From: Fragilaria crotonensis
Taxonomy: Eukaryota; Bacillariophyta; Fragilariophyceae; Fragilariales; Fragilariaceae
Direction of reading: 5' to 3'
DNA length: 64,000 nt
NCBI GenBank assembly: GCA_022925895.1
Contig: JAKSYS010000036.1
Coordinates: 62,001-126,000 of the forward strand
The translations under genes and the position numbers were made by a program. This document shows, piece after piece, positions 45,201 to 54,748 of this stretch; position 1 is the first letter of the stretch, and every line of letters starts with the position of its first letter. The notes below the pieces were generated by a model. That model saw only the letters and a program-made list of their open reading frames with translations, searched no databases and had not been told where the DNA came from.

Positions 45201-48200
45201 GTCTGTTGACATGCTCGTACCCTAACTCATGAGCGCTATAGTACTTCAAAATGCTGAAAATGGGGCTCCCCATGGGCGCTGTGAAGAATGCGGTCCAGCG
45301 CGATGGCAAAGATCCGAGTATTATGGATCTCGATCCGAACAGGAGCATAAAGTCGCAAACTGGTGGTGGTGCTGGTGACGGCAAGGATGATGGACCTCCC
45401 CTGAAGGACGATCCTGAGTACGAAAAGGTGAGCTGATTTGAGGTGCCTATCTTTCTTGTCTGTTGACATGCTCGTACCCTAACTCATGAGCGCTATAGTA
45501 CTTCAAAATGCTGAAAATGGGGCTCCCCATGGGCGCTGTGAAGAATGCGGTCCAGCGCGATGGCAAAGATCCAAGTATGATGGATCTCGATCCCAACAGA
45601 AGTATCTTGTCACAGACTGGTGGGGGCGGCGATAATGGCGAGGAAGAAAAGGACACTGGCATACCATTAAAAGACGACCCAGACTTCTCGAAGGTGAGAC
45701 CGTGCTTTGCTATGCTGTGTTGTCGACGTTCTAGCACTCACTGTGCGATGTCATGCAGTACTTCAAAATGCTGAAAATGGGGCTCCCTATGGGCGCTGTC
45801 AAGAACGCTGTGCAACGAGACGGGAAGGACTCATCTATAATGGATTTGGACCCTGAGAAGTCGCTTTCCTTTCAATTGGCAAAGAAGGGTGGCGGTAGTA
45901 GCCGGCCTGTCGCGCGGAAGAAAGTCAAGAAACGAGTACGCCGAAAGAAAATCTATTGGACTCCAATTGATCCAAAGAAGGTTGTTGAGGGATCGCTCTG
46001 GTCGATAGTCAAAGGCGAAATCGACATGGAAAAATTGTCATACGATCAAACCGAATTCGAAAATCTGTTCACAGAATCCACAAATCCAGCAGACAAGGTG
46101 AAGAAGGATGTTGCTTCCAGTAGCAGTTCTTCGAAAAAGAAGGAGATGGTGCAGTTGATTGATGGCAAGCGCTCCATGAATGGAGGTATTATTTTGGCTC
46201 GCCTTAAAATGCCGTACTCACAGATCGCGACTATGGTCAACATAATGTAAGTGATACTGCTTGGTCCTTAGCAAGCAATTAGATGGAACTCTACTCTCAT
46301 CCAACCAACGCAGGGACGCCGGAGAGTTCGACTCGACGCAGCTCATGGCCTTGAAGGAATTTCTTCCAACCGACGAAGAGCGTGGTGCGTTGGGTAACTA
46401 TTGTAAAGATCTCGGCAGCTCCGAGGAAGCGAAGGAAAAAAGTATCTCGGCTCTACCAGCCTGTGAGAAATACATGATTGCAATGATGGAGGTCAAAAAC
46501 GCCCAAGCCAAGTTCGATTGCATGCTTTTCAAGGTTCAGTTCCACAGTCTTCTTGATGAGTTGGTGGCTGGCATAAGGACTGTCAGAAAAGCTTGTGATG
46601 AAGTCAGAAACTCTGACAGGCTCCGCAAGATGATGGCTATGATCTTAACGCTAGTCAACCAAATAAACACAGGTGGAGATGGGAACATGGCCCTTGGCTT
46701 CAGTCTCGAGGCTCTCCTTAAATTGGGTGAAGCAAAGGCCTTCGATAAGAAGACTAGCGTGTTGCATTATTTGGCGAAGCTGATACGACAGAATGATGAA
46801 TCTCTCCTGCGATTTGGAGAGGACTTGACGACGGTCCCCCTGGCCGAGGGAGTTGTCCTTGATGGCTTAGTTGGTGACATGAAAATGGTAAATGAACAGC
46901 TGCAAAAGGTTACCGAAACAACCATCACAGAGGCCGATGCTCTTGAGAAGGAAGGAAAGCTTCCGGAAATGTCAGTTGTGACACGGATGAAAGACGAAGA
47001 CACCAACACGATGGATATTGAACACAGTGATGAACCTGCAGATCAAAGTCCTGACGTGGATGAGAAGGATGGTACAGAGGAAGGTAAACCCACTATAAGC
47101 GAAAACAGCGGCGAGTCTCTGCCCGAAGGAGGCGCTGCGAATCAGAAAGCGAGAACTCCTATGGAAGTTTTCGTTCATGAGGCCCGACGAGAGGTCGATG
47201 AGGCACTCAAGTCGCTCGATGAATTGAAGGCAAGCTACTCGGGAGTTTTAAAGTATTTTGGCGAGGATGAAAACATGCAAAGCAACGAATTCTTTGGAAC
47301 TCTTCAAAAATTCATTATTCAATTTAAACTTGCTGCTGACCAAGTCGAGATTATTGAACGAGGAAGGGTAAGGGCATTCGACCTTTAAGTTGTAATTTTG
47401 TGTGAATGATTACCTAACACATGTTTAGCTCAAGGAAAAGCTCAAGAAAGCTGTCAAGGCGGCAGCCAACATTAAACTGATCGGAGACCTTGCAGGTCGT
47501 CAGTCCGACTCAATCCAGGATGCCGATGATTCGGAGTCCTCACCAGAGAAGTTGAAGGCTGCAGAACAAGGGAAGGGACTTAGTGAAGGTAAAGCTGCTG
47601 TTTCATCTACCGAAACAAAGGAAGCCACAGAGGGCGAGCAGGGCGCGGTAGCCATGGGAAGTCTTGCTGCCATGGCGGCGGCTGCTGCGGCGAAGCGAGG
47701 CAAGGCGAAGACCGAACGCCCGGACCTTGGTGGCCTGGCTGCTATGGCTGCGGCTGCGGCTTCCAAGCGCGAACAGAAAATGGCCATGCCGGCGAACGCA
47801 GATGCTGGTTCGACTATAGGTGCCGACACTGAGGTGCGCCTACCGGTAGACCATTCACCTGTCGAAGGTGGGAATCTCTTGAGGGCAGCTGCCGACGTAG
47901 TGGTGGAGAGAGGTCGTCCAGATCTTAGTGGCCTCGCGGCGATGGCAGCAAGGGTTGCATCTGAGCGTCATCAGCAGGGCCAACCTGGACACAATGAGGC
48001 AACGACTGTAGAACAAGATCGATCGACAGCAGACAGTGTTTCAGTGCTCGCGGCAGCGGCTGCTGCAGCACGAAGTGAGGACCAACAAGGGCATCGAGGC
48101 AGCAATATGGCGGCGTTGGCTGCTGAAGCGGCCAGAAAACGAATGGAGAAGAAAAGTGACGCACCGGACGCTGGCGTTGCGGCGACTAAGCCAAGTATGG

Positions 48201-50233
48201 GAGACATTGCCGGAATGGCAGCGGCGGCTGCTTTAAAGCGAACCCAGGACCGGCAAAGCATCGGAAAGACGAAGCAACCTGCGCTCAACCAATCAGAACA
48301 AGCGCCAAACGTTGGAAAAATCGCTATGATGGCTGCTGCCGCCGCCACAATGCGCACCCAAATGAACGACGAGCTGCCGACTGTTGGCGACATAGCATTC
48401 CTGGCAACAATGCCGGCTACATTAAAGTCCAAGACAGGGAATGGGGAGCCATCTGGGACTAATTTATCCATTGGCAGCGAAGTGGTGACCGCCGCGGCAG
48501 GCGCGTCAAGTCTGGAAGGGCCATTGAATGTCAGCAAAGATCAGACTGCACCACAGGATGAAATCACGCTCTCCTCGCCTTCAAACGTACCTATGCTAAC
48601 ACCAATCGGCGGTATCGCGGCAATGGCGGCGGCAGCCGCTGTAAAGCGGATACAAGATCAGCTGCCACGACCGGATATTGGCAGAAACGCTGGAGTTGAG
48701 GCTTTGGAGGATCCAGCGGGTAAAGCGAAAGGGTCGGATGTCGTTTCCACGGTAAATTCAACATCATCGCACACTGAATCGGGGCAACCCTCAGCCTCAG
48801 CGGGCACTGACTTCGAATTCTCGCTCGAGATGGGAGTGGGACCCACGCCAGCATCCACACAGCACCTTGAGAAGATTTCGGATGCCATGAAGAACACAGT
48901 AGAAACGGACCCACCATCATATTCCGATGCTCTTAATAATACGAGGGAATCTCCAGGTTACAAGCTCGCGCCGAGTACGACTTCAACTACAACGATTTTT
49001 TCAGAGCCCGCAAAGAAGGAATCCTTCGTTGGAACAACGGTGATAGAGCAGGGTCCATGTGAACTCTCCAGAAAGGCTGCTGCCAAAAAGCGATCATCGT
49101 CAGAAGATGAGGGCGGAGATGACACTTCCTCAGGCGGAGAATCGACGTCATCGAAGAAATTGAAATCTTCACCTCACCTCAACGGCGACAATTTCCAAGA
49201 TTTCGAGCCCAGCAAGGTGGATGCTGATGGCAATTTTCGCGATGATACCAATAAGTCGTTTTCACGCGGTGATCCGACTTTAGGGACTGTCCCTACCGGT
49301 AGTTTGCCAGATGAGGTCCCTAAAAGCAATAGACATTCGGACGATGACGAAGAGTCGAAGCAATCGTTCGCAACTGCTGAGTCGACAGAAGAGTGGGTTC
49401 TCAGCAAGGATGAGGTCCTGTCTTCGTTTGAATCAAAGACTTCTAATGAATTGTCACTTCAAAAATCGCAATCAAGTTCTACAGAGAACGATATTTCCTT
49501 TGTTGAGGACTCTAGAAAAGGGAAAGGACGCAAGAGCAAGAAAAAGAAAAATCAGAAAACTGTTTTGAATGAAGAACAAGGTGTCGTGGGCGGTGAGCAG
49601 GTGGCTCCACGATCGTCTCCTGTGCGAGCCATCGGAGTAACGACAGAGGAGAAGGCAGGGATTGAAATTTCTCGTCAGAACTTCTTGTCAAGTGAACAGG
49701 AGGCAGACACGAGATCCATACGTTCAAAAAAGCAGCTTTCCCCTCTCAGATCAGAAAAGTATTCCCCGGCACGCCGACTTGACACCCATGAAGATGACAC
49801 TATCGAGAGATTTTTCGTGACCCTTGACGACGAGGTTGCGGTAGCTAGTAACCTCCACGCTGGAAAGGCGACGCCATCCGTCGATCAAGGGTTCCCTGAG
49901 TTGAGCGTAGCAAAGCCAAACCCTCGACCGGACCAGCCTCCCATCACCGAGACTAGCCATGAGACCCCAACCAAGGCTAACAATGATGATAAGAAGGACG
50001 TTGGAAATCCCCTCCAAAGGTGGTTTCAGGGCTTCGGGGGGAGCAGAGAAAACTCGGACATTCATGCATCGAAAGAGAAGCTAGAGGAGAAGGCCCCAGC
50101 ATTACCGCCAGCCGATGGCAATGACAATGATAACCTATTCGTAAGTATCTTCCGCCAAATTGGCGGGCGAGACAACAGCACGAAATCACTTCCAACCGAC
50201 CCCGAAGCTCCAGCGGAACAAAAGAAAAGTTAA
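42288..50233 (+). CDS. PTEN-domain formin with CCDC53-like repeats
   Basis: Formins nucleate and elongate actin filaments through FH2. Six exons (42288-45170, 45242-45427, 45499-45693, 45759-46246, 46314-47367, 47429-50233) give 2,536 residues with no frame break. Residues 1-230 are a PTEN-like phosphatase domain with VVSCANGKTRSAVV (Cys164 and Arg170 of CX5R kept, usual His replaced by Ser). A PTEN-type C2 follows (PLLLRAVALQGVPV), then a UBA-like helix bundle (~405-445). From ~718 come seven copies of DDPEYxKYFKMLKMGLPMxAVK with RDGKDPSIMDLDP, as in WASH subunit CCDC53. FH2 starts at ~1152 (IYWTPIDPKKVVEGSLW, LKMPYSQIATMVNIM, ILTLVNQINTGGDGNMALGF). No proline-rich FH1 is visible. The last ~930 residues hold nine Ala-rich units, then an acidic, basic-patched tail. 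PTEN-formins are known from plants (class II); the repeats and tail are not part of that design. Confidence 0.9.
45171..45498 (+). repeat. 257-bp tandem duplication of an intron-exon unit in the formin gene
   Basis: The intron starting at 45171 and the one starting at 45428 appear identical over their full 71 bp, and the surrounding exon sequence is also near-identical on both sides. The period is 257 bp. Intron identity means a very recent event, since introns here otherwise diverge freely. It added one 62-codon CCDC53-like unit without changing phase. Confidence 0.9.
47657..48650 (+). repeat. Nine degenerate Ala-rich protein repeats after FH2
   Basis: Each unit follows the pattern G-x-(I/L)-A-x-M-A-A-A-A-A-x-K-R, for example GGLAAMAAAAASKR, GDIAGMAAAAALKR and GGIAAMAAAAAVKR. 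Linkers of 20-90 residues are often preceded by RPDL or a similar acidic start. The repeats lie in the formin's long last exon. They probably form short amphipathic basic helices; the function is unknown. Confidence 0.75.
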
Positions 50234-51310
50234 CCGAGCAGTGAGTCAACGATTGAAGTGTCACTTTCGCACCATATGAGTCATGCGCTATTCAAGCAGA
50301 ACCTTACCATGTCGCTGCCTGGCTTTGGATGTGGGGGAGCCACGCCATTGATGTTATCTTCCATACTGCCCAATGTGACGCTTAACGACATCAAAGGCAT
50401 CTGACGGCAAATTGTAATGCTATCATTCGTGCATTAAAGCATTACTACGCCTACTACCCGGATAGCACACAATATCATGTATGGAGAGATTCGCCATCAG
50501 ATAAAATGGGTCGCAAATGTCCTCGCCAAGCTGGGGACGGCATTCTACCGGTAGAGCCTTTCTTTACTTCTTCCTTGTACGAATGTATCACATAGAGATG
50601 ATCATCATACTATGCATCCGTAATTTATGATTTATGCTCCAGGCTCCAGCGCGAACGTGACAAGGGAGAAGGGAGTACAAGTACCGGTAGTGGGTAGACT
50701 GGTACAACATTACAAGTACCACAATACAATGTCTACATACAGTATATCGTTCTCGTCGAAAACGATCGTCGCATTCGACCGTGACCCGTACCTGGTACTG
50801 TATGTCATACCAGAGGCGTATGATACTACATGCACATACTTGCATTCCAGCAGTATGACATACATTGCCAGTTGCGCTACTGGGGCGGTACATACGTACT
50901 TACTAGCGGTGAAGGTCTACCAACCGCCAAAACGCCGTTTTCACGTCAGAAAATTCTGTCATGCGTGCGGATAACTCTGAAAAAGGTGTTATAAACGGTT
51001 AGCCCCTTACACAAAGAGAACTAATTTAGTTGATTTAACTGATCTGATCGGAATCTGAATCGTTCGGATCGAAACATGCATTCCCGCTGTCGAGATAGGA
51101 CATCAGCCCTCCAACAAGGTTAGCTAAAAAAATCGACAATGCCGATCTAATTCAAGTACGAGTTGGGAAACATGAAGACCGACTGAAAGTCCGAACTCTT
51201 CTCTTCAATTGGCCCGACAAATTACGACTTTGACGCTCTTCGTTCGCTCACAAATTTAAGAAGCCAGCGCACGAGAGCAAACAAAAACTCAAGCTTGGAC
51301 AATTGCAGCA
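50234..51310. other. Spacer, no gene seen
   Basis: It lies between the formin 3' end and the Cys/His-rich gene. A GTAC cluster sits at 50660-50900. No conserved frame was seen. Confidence 0.5.
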
Positions 51311-52156
51311 ATGAACAAGACTGTCATCGCACCAAACGAAACCCCAAGCCGCTTCATTGTTGGAGACCCGGCGGAGGAGGCGCTTAGTAGCAGTGCGTTG
51401 GAGCCGATCCCATTCTGCCCCGAAGCTGGAGAGGCATGGCCTCTCACGACGACGACGGCGGCGGCGGCGATGATCCGCATTCCTTGCAAGGCCAGAGGTG
51501 TGGATGACACACACACGCCTCAGAGTGGATACTTTGAGATCCCAGCAGACTGTGTGCACGGAAAGACTCTCGTTTGCAGTCATCGCTTGTGCCGCGGCAG
51601 TGGTCGCGTTTTCAGGTATTGCAAGGTGTGCAATCTGGTGGTAGCAAAACGCAACTTTACCAAACGTCACGCCCACGATACACACGACAACAACCAAACC
51701 ATTCGAAGAACTCGTATTCCATTGGTTCGCGCTGATTCACTAAATAGCAAAACGAAGAAGCGAAAGGTGTCTGTTGACGCTGAAGGGGACTCTTTTGTCA
51801 GCATCGTCATGGATGCCATGGGTACTGAGGGGAGTACAAGCGAAAGCGACACATCGACAGACCGAACATCAGTCGTCCCGAGTACCGTCTACGCGATCGG
51901 TGATCCAGACTCAGTTTTTATGATGGTGAGCCGTGCAGAAGCGAATCTACTTGATCTGGTTCGCCGTCGAGCAAGCAACGTCGATAGGTTGATTCAAGAT
52001 CTTCTTCTGTCAACCGAGATCCTTAGTTCAACGAGAATCATGGAAGAAGATATAATCACGGATGATGAGAGCGAGAGGGAGCCCACATCTCGCATGCCTT
52101 CCCTGGAAAGATTTGATGTGTTCACCGAATCGTTCGAGAACTTGATGATGAAGTAA
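51311..52156 (+). CDS. Cys/His-rich zinc-finger-like protein of diatom type
   Basis: A 281-residue, single-exon, intact frame. Residues 55-122 carry a compact motif: IPCKARG (Cys59), YFEIPADCVHG, LVCSHRLCRGSGRVFRYCKVC (Cys89, Cys94, Cys104, Cys107), then VAKRNFTKRHAH (His120, His122). The C-C...C-x2-C...H-x-H spacing suggests a zinc site. I have seen this HG..LVCS..CR..G..F.YC..C...VAKRNF..RH.H pattern as a conserved element of uncharacterised diatom proteins; no function is assigned. A basic KTKKRKV is a candidate nuclear signal. The C-terminal half is acidic and helical (VSRAEANLLDLVRRRASNVDRLIQDLLLSTEIL), possibly a dimerisation coil. A nuclear regulator is plausible. Confidence 0.7.
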   Translation: MNKTVIAPNETPSRFIVGDPAEEALSSSALEPIPFCPEAGEAWPLTTTTAAAAMIRIPCKARGVDDTHTPQSGYFEIPADCVHGKTLVCSHRLCRGSGRVFRYCKVCNLVVAKRNFTKRHAHDTHDNNQTIRRTRIPLVRADSLNSKTKKRKVSVDAEGDSFVSIVMDAMGTEGSTSESDTSTDRTSVVPSTVYAIGDPDSVFMMVSRAEANLLDLVRRRASNVDRLIQDLLLSTEILSSTRIMEEDIITDDESEREPTSRMPSLERFDVFTESFENLMMK

Positions 52157-52236
52157 AAGGGATGGGGGGGAATCATTGGTAGCGCTGCATTTTACACATT
52201 TAAATTTTAGCCGATCATTTTATGCATTAATCAGAT

Positions 52237-53139
52237 TCAGAACCATACTTGCTCCAGGCATAGCCCCGTTGCCGGTGCTGCATTAACCAATCCAGCGTTC
52301 GCAGCGGTCCACATTTGTTCTACCTTTTCGATGTCAATCATTCCCCGACTGACGTCGACAACAAAGCCTACGAGATTTCGAACCATGGAGCGTCCAAAGC
52401 CGCGAGCTTCCAGCCAAAATCTTGCTGTGATGATTGGGACATGTTCCAATGGTTCTTGAAGGAGCTCCAACTCAAACTGCGTAACATCCTTCACATTGTT
52501 GTGATTCTGTCGATCGGATTTGTGTATGAATGCCGAATAATCGTGCGTACCTTTCAGTTTGTGGCACGCTGATTGGATGATGTTGTCGTCGAGAGCCCAG
52601 GGACAGATCCACAAGCACGGCTCGTCATGAGCTGAGCGGATGCAATGTGGGCCTCCCTTGAGGCAGATCGGAAGAGGATGTCCATGTTCATCCATGCGAA
52701 GTCGCCGAAAGCGAATAGTATATGAGTATTTCTTTCTCGTGCAAGCCTTTCGTGGCTCCAGTGTTGGGCTACAAAGTTGCACCGACTTGACCGAAATGTC
52801 GTAGGGCAATCGACTATTGAGTGCTCTGACAACCGCCCAGTCATCTTCGGTCACTTGCAAGTCCACTACGATAACTTGTCCCCTGGCATGCACTCCCTTA
52901 TCAGTGCGTCCGGCAAAGCGCAATCGCAACGAGTCCAGTGTCGTGCCGGGTTGCCACTGCAAAAGGGCTTCTTCTAAGCAGTCTTGAATCGTGCATGGAA
53001 CTCCCTTCTTCCGTCCTTCGTCGTCATATCGAGGTCGTTTGGGGGGCCTTTCTGCATTACTCGTCTGTCGTTGAAAACCATTGTACCTCGATCCGTCGTA
53101 TTCGACTATAAGCATCAAAGATGATGATGTTGATGCCAT
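52237..53139 (-). CDS. TRUA: tRNA pseudouridine synthase, TruA family
   Basis: TruA-type enzymes convert uridines 38-40 in the anticodon arm to pseudouridine. A complete 300-residue frame starts LMLIVEYDGSRYNGFQRQ, has LRLRFAGRTDKGVHARGQV with the catalytic Asp of GRTDKGVHA, then NSRLPYDISVKSV, RKKYSYTIRF and THDYSAFIHK, and ends ARGFGRSMVRNLVGFVVDVSRG. All hallmark blocks are in the expected order. An insert of ~20 charged residues (ERPPKRPRYDDEGRKKG) lies near the N-terminus. No signal peptide is present, so nucleus, cytosol or mitochondria are open. Closest in layout to bacterial-type TruA rather than the larger Pus1/Pus3 proteins. Confidence 0.93.
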   Translation of the reverse strand: MASTSSSLMLIVEYDGSRYNGFQRQTSNAERPPKRPRYDDEGRKKGVPCTIQDCLEEALLQWQPGTTLDSLRLRFAGRTDKGVHARGQVIVVDLQVTEDDWAVVRALNSRLPYDISVKSVQLCSPTLEPRKACTRKKYSYTIRFRRLRMDEHGHPLPICLKGGPHCIRSAHDEPCLWICPWALDDNIIQSACHKLKGTHDYSAFIHKSDRQNHNNVKDVTQFELELLQEPLEHVPIITARFWLEARGFGRSMVRNLVGFVVDVSRGMIDIEKVEQMWTAANAGLVNAAPATGLCLEQVWF

Positions 53140-53764
53140 TGTCTACGCTCGTCAATCTTCATGTGATGGCATCATCGCGCCTCGCTCGTCTCGTATTCCA
53201 CTGGAGCATTCTACTCGGAGTGCATTCTGGATCGCTGTGAATTCTGCAGCATGCTACTGGAGTACTGGAAATCAAGGAATACTGTATTGTTGTTTTCCGG
53301 ACGCCGTATGGACCTCATTTTCCAGCTGTCACCCTGTTTCCTGTCACATCGAGTCGGAGAAGATTCCTCACAAAATGATAAATGCACGACTCATCCCATT
53401 ACGATACGCAGATTCTTGAATCTTCCTTTGATCGTATTCGTATGTTGCTTCCTGACTCCTGACATCATCGTCGCGTTTGTTGTCAGATGTAAGTACCTGG
53501 TACAAGTAGCCGGTAGCTGGTAGGAGTTTCAACCATCGGAAGGTATTACATACGTCCTCTAAGGAGTTAAGAACTAATTACCTGCTACTTGCATTGTAAT
53601 ACTGGAGTACTCCGAGTACTACTACCAAATTGATGAAGTACTGGTACGGGGCTACGGGGCTCCTGACGAGCGAGACAGTGCATCCTCCACCCTTCAACCG
53701 ATCCATCACACCGATGCACAACCACATGTACATTTTAGGATCTAAACTGCGTAGCTTGACAACA
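53140..53764. other. Divergent spacer between TruA and EF-Ts genes
   Basis: It holds both promoters. GTAC words cluster near 53490-53640. An in-frame extension upstream of the EF-Ts start (from 53633) is not protein-like and was not included. Confidence 0.5.
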
Positions 53765-54748
53765 ATGAAATTCACTCAGGTCCCTCTCGTTCTCCTTCTG
53801 GCCGCGCCAGCGGCCGCCTTTGTGCCGCCATCGGCTGCCTTCGTTTCTCGTGGCTCGTCGCATCTTTTTGCCGAACCAGTGACTCCTAAAATCATCAAGG
53901 AGCTGCGCGATGCGACTGGCGCTGGAATGATGGACTGCAAAAAGGCCCTGCTAGAGTCGGATGGAGACATGGAGGCCGCAACCGAGTATCTTCGTGCCAT
54001 GGGCCTCGCCAAGGCGGACAAGAAGGCAACCCGCGTTGCCGCTGAGGGGAGGATTGCAGTTGCCACAGACGAGGGTGGCAAGGCTGTCCTCGTCGAAGTT
54101 AACTGCGAAACAGATTTTGTTGCCAAGGATGGATCCTTTTTGGAATTTACCTCATCGGTAGCCAACGCCGCTTTGGGAGTCGATGGTGACAATGTAGACG
54201 GGTTGCTGGCTGCGGAATTGTCGGGATCGACCGTTGAAGATACACGCCAGGCTCTCGTTTCCAAGATTGGTGAGAACATTCAAGTCCGTCGCCTCGTCGC
54301 GAGGGGAGGACAGGGAACCACGGTTGGTGCATATGTGCACATGAATCGTATTGGTGTCCTTGTAGAGCTTGAGGGAGGATCCTCGGAACTTGCCGCTGAC
54401 GTTGCCATGCACGTTGCCGCCATGAACCCTTCCTATGCGGTTCCTGAAGACGTCAGTCCAGACGTTTTGGAGAAGGAGCGTACGTTCCTTTCGGAACAAG
54501 CCTTGGAGTCAGGAAAGCCGAAAGAGATTGTCGACAAAATGGTCGAAGGACGAATCCGCAAATATTTGGAGGAAATCTGTTTGGTTTCTCAAACCTACGT
54601 GAAAACCAATGATAAGACTGTGGGCAAGCTGTTGGAAGAGAACGGTGCCAAGATGATTGGCTTCACCCGCATTGAAGTTGGTGAGGGTATCGAAAAGCGG
54701 GCGGACGATTTCGCAGCTGAGGTTGCCAAAATGGCGGCCGGTAAATAA
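53765..54748 (+). CDS. TSF: Plastid translation elongation factor Ts
   Basis: EF-Ts recycles EF-Tu in plastid protein synthesis. The frame from MKFTQVPLVLLLAAPAAAFVPPSAAFVSRG gives a textbook bipartite presequence with an Ala-Ala-Phe-Val site. The mature protein starts VTPKIIKELRDATGAGMMDCKKAL, the conserved UBA/TS-N block. TDFVAK within VEVNCETDFVAKDGSF and VHMNRIGVLVEL mark the core dimerisation domains, and the end has ENGAKMIGFTRIEVGEGIEK. One core domain set is present, 327 residues, no intron and no break. Other algae encode tsf in the plastid genome; here it is nuclear. Confidence 0.94.
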   Translation: MKFTQVPLVLLLAAPAAAFVPPSAAFVSRGSSHLFAEPVTPKIIKELRDATGAGMMDCKKALLESDGDMEAATEYLRAMGLAKADKKATRVAAEGRIAVATDEGGKAVLVEVNCETDFVAKDGSFLEFTSSVANAALGVDGDNVDGLLAAELSGSTVEDTRQALVSKIGENIQVRRLVARGGQGTTVGAYVHMNRIGVLVELEGGSSELAADVAMHVAAMNPSYAVPEDVSPDVLEKERTFLSEQALESGKPKEIVDKMVEGRIRKYLEEICLVSQTYVKTNDKTVGKLLEENGAKMIGFTRIEVGEGIEKRADDFAAEVAKMAAGK

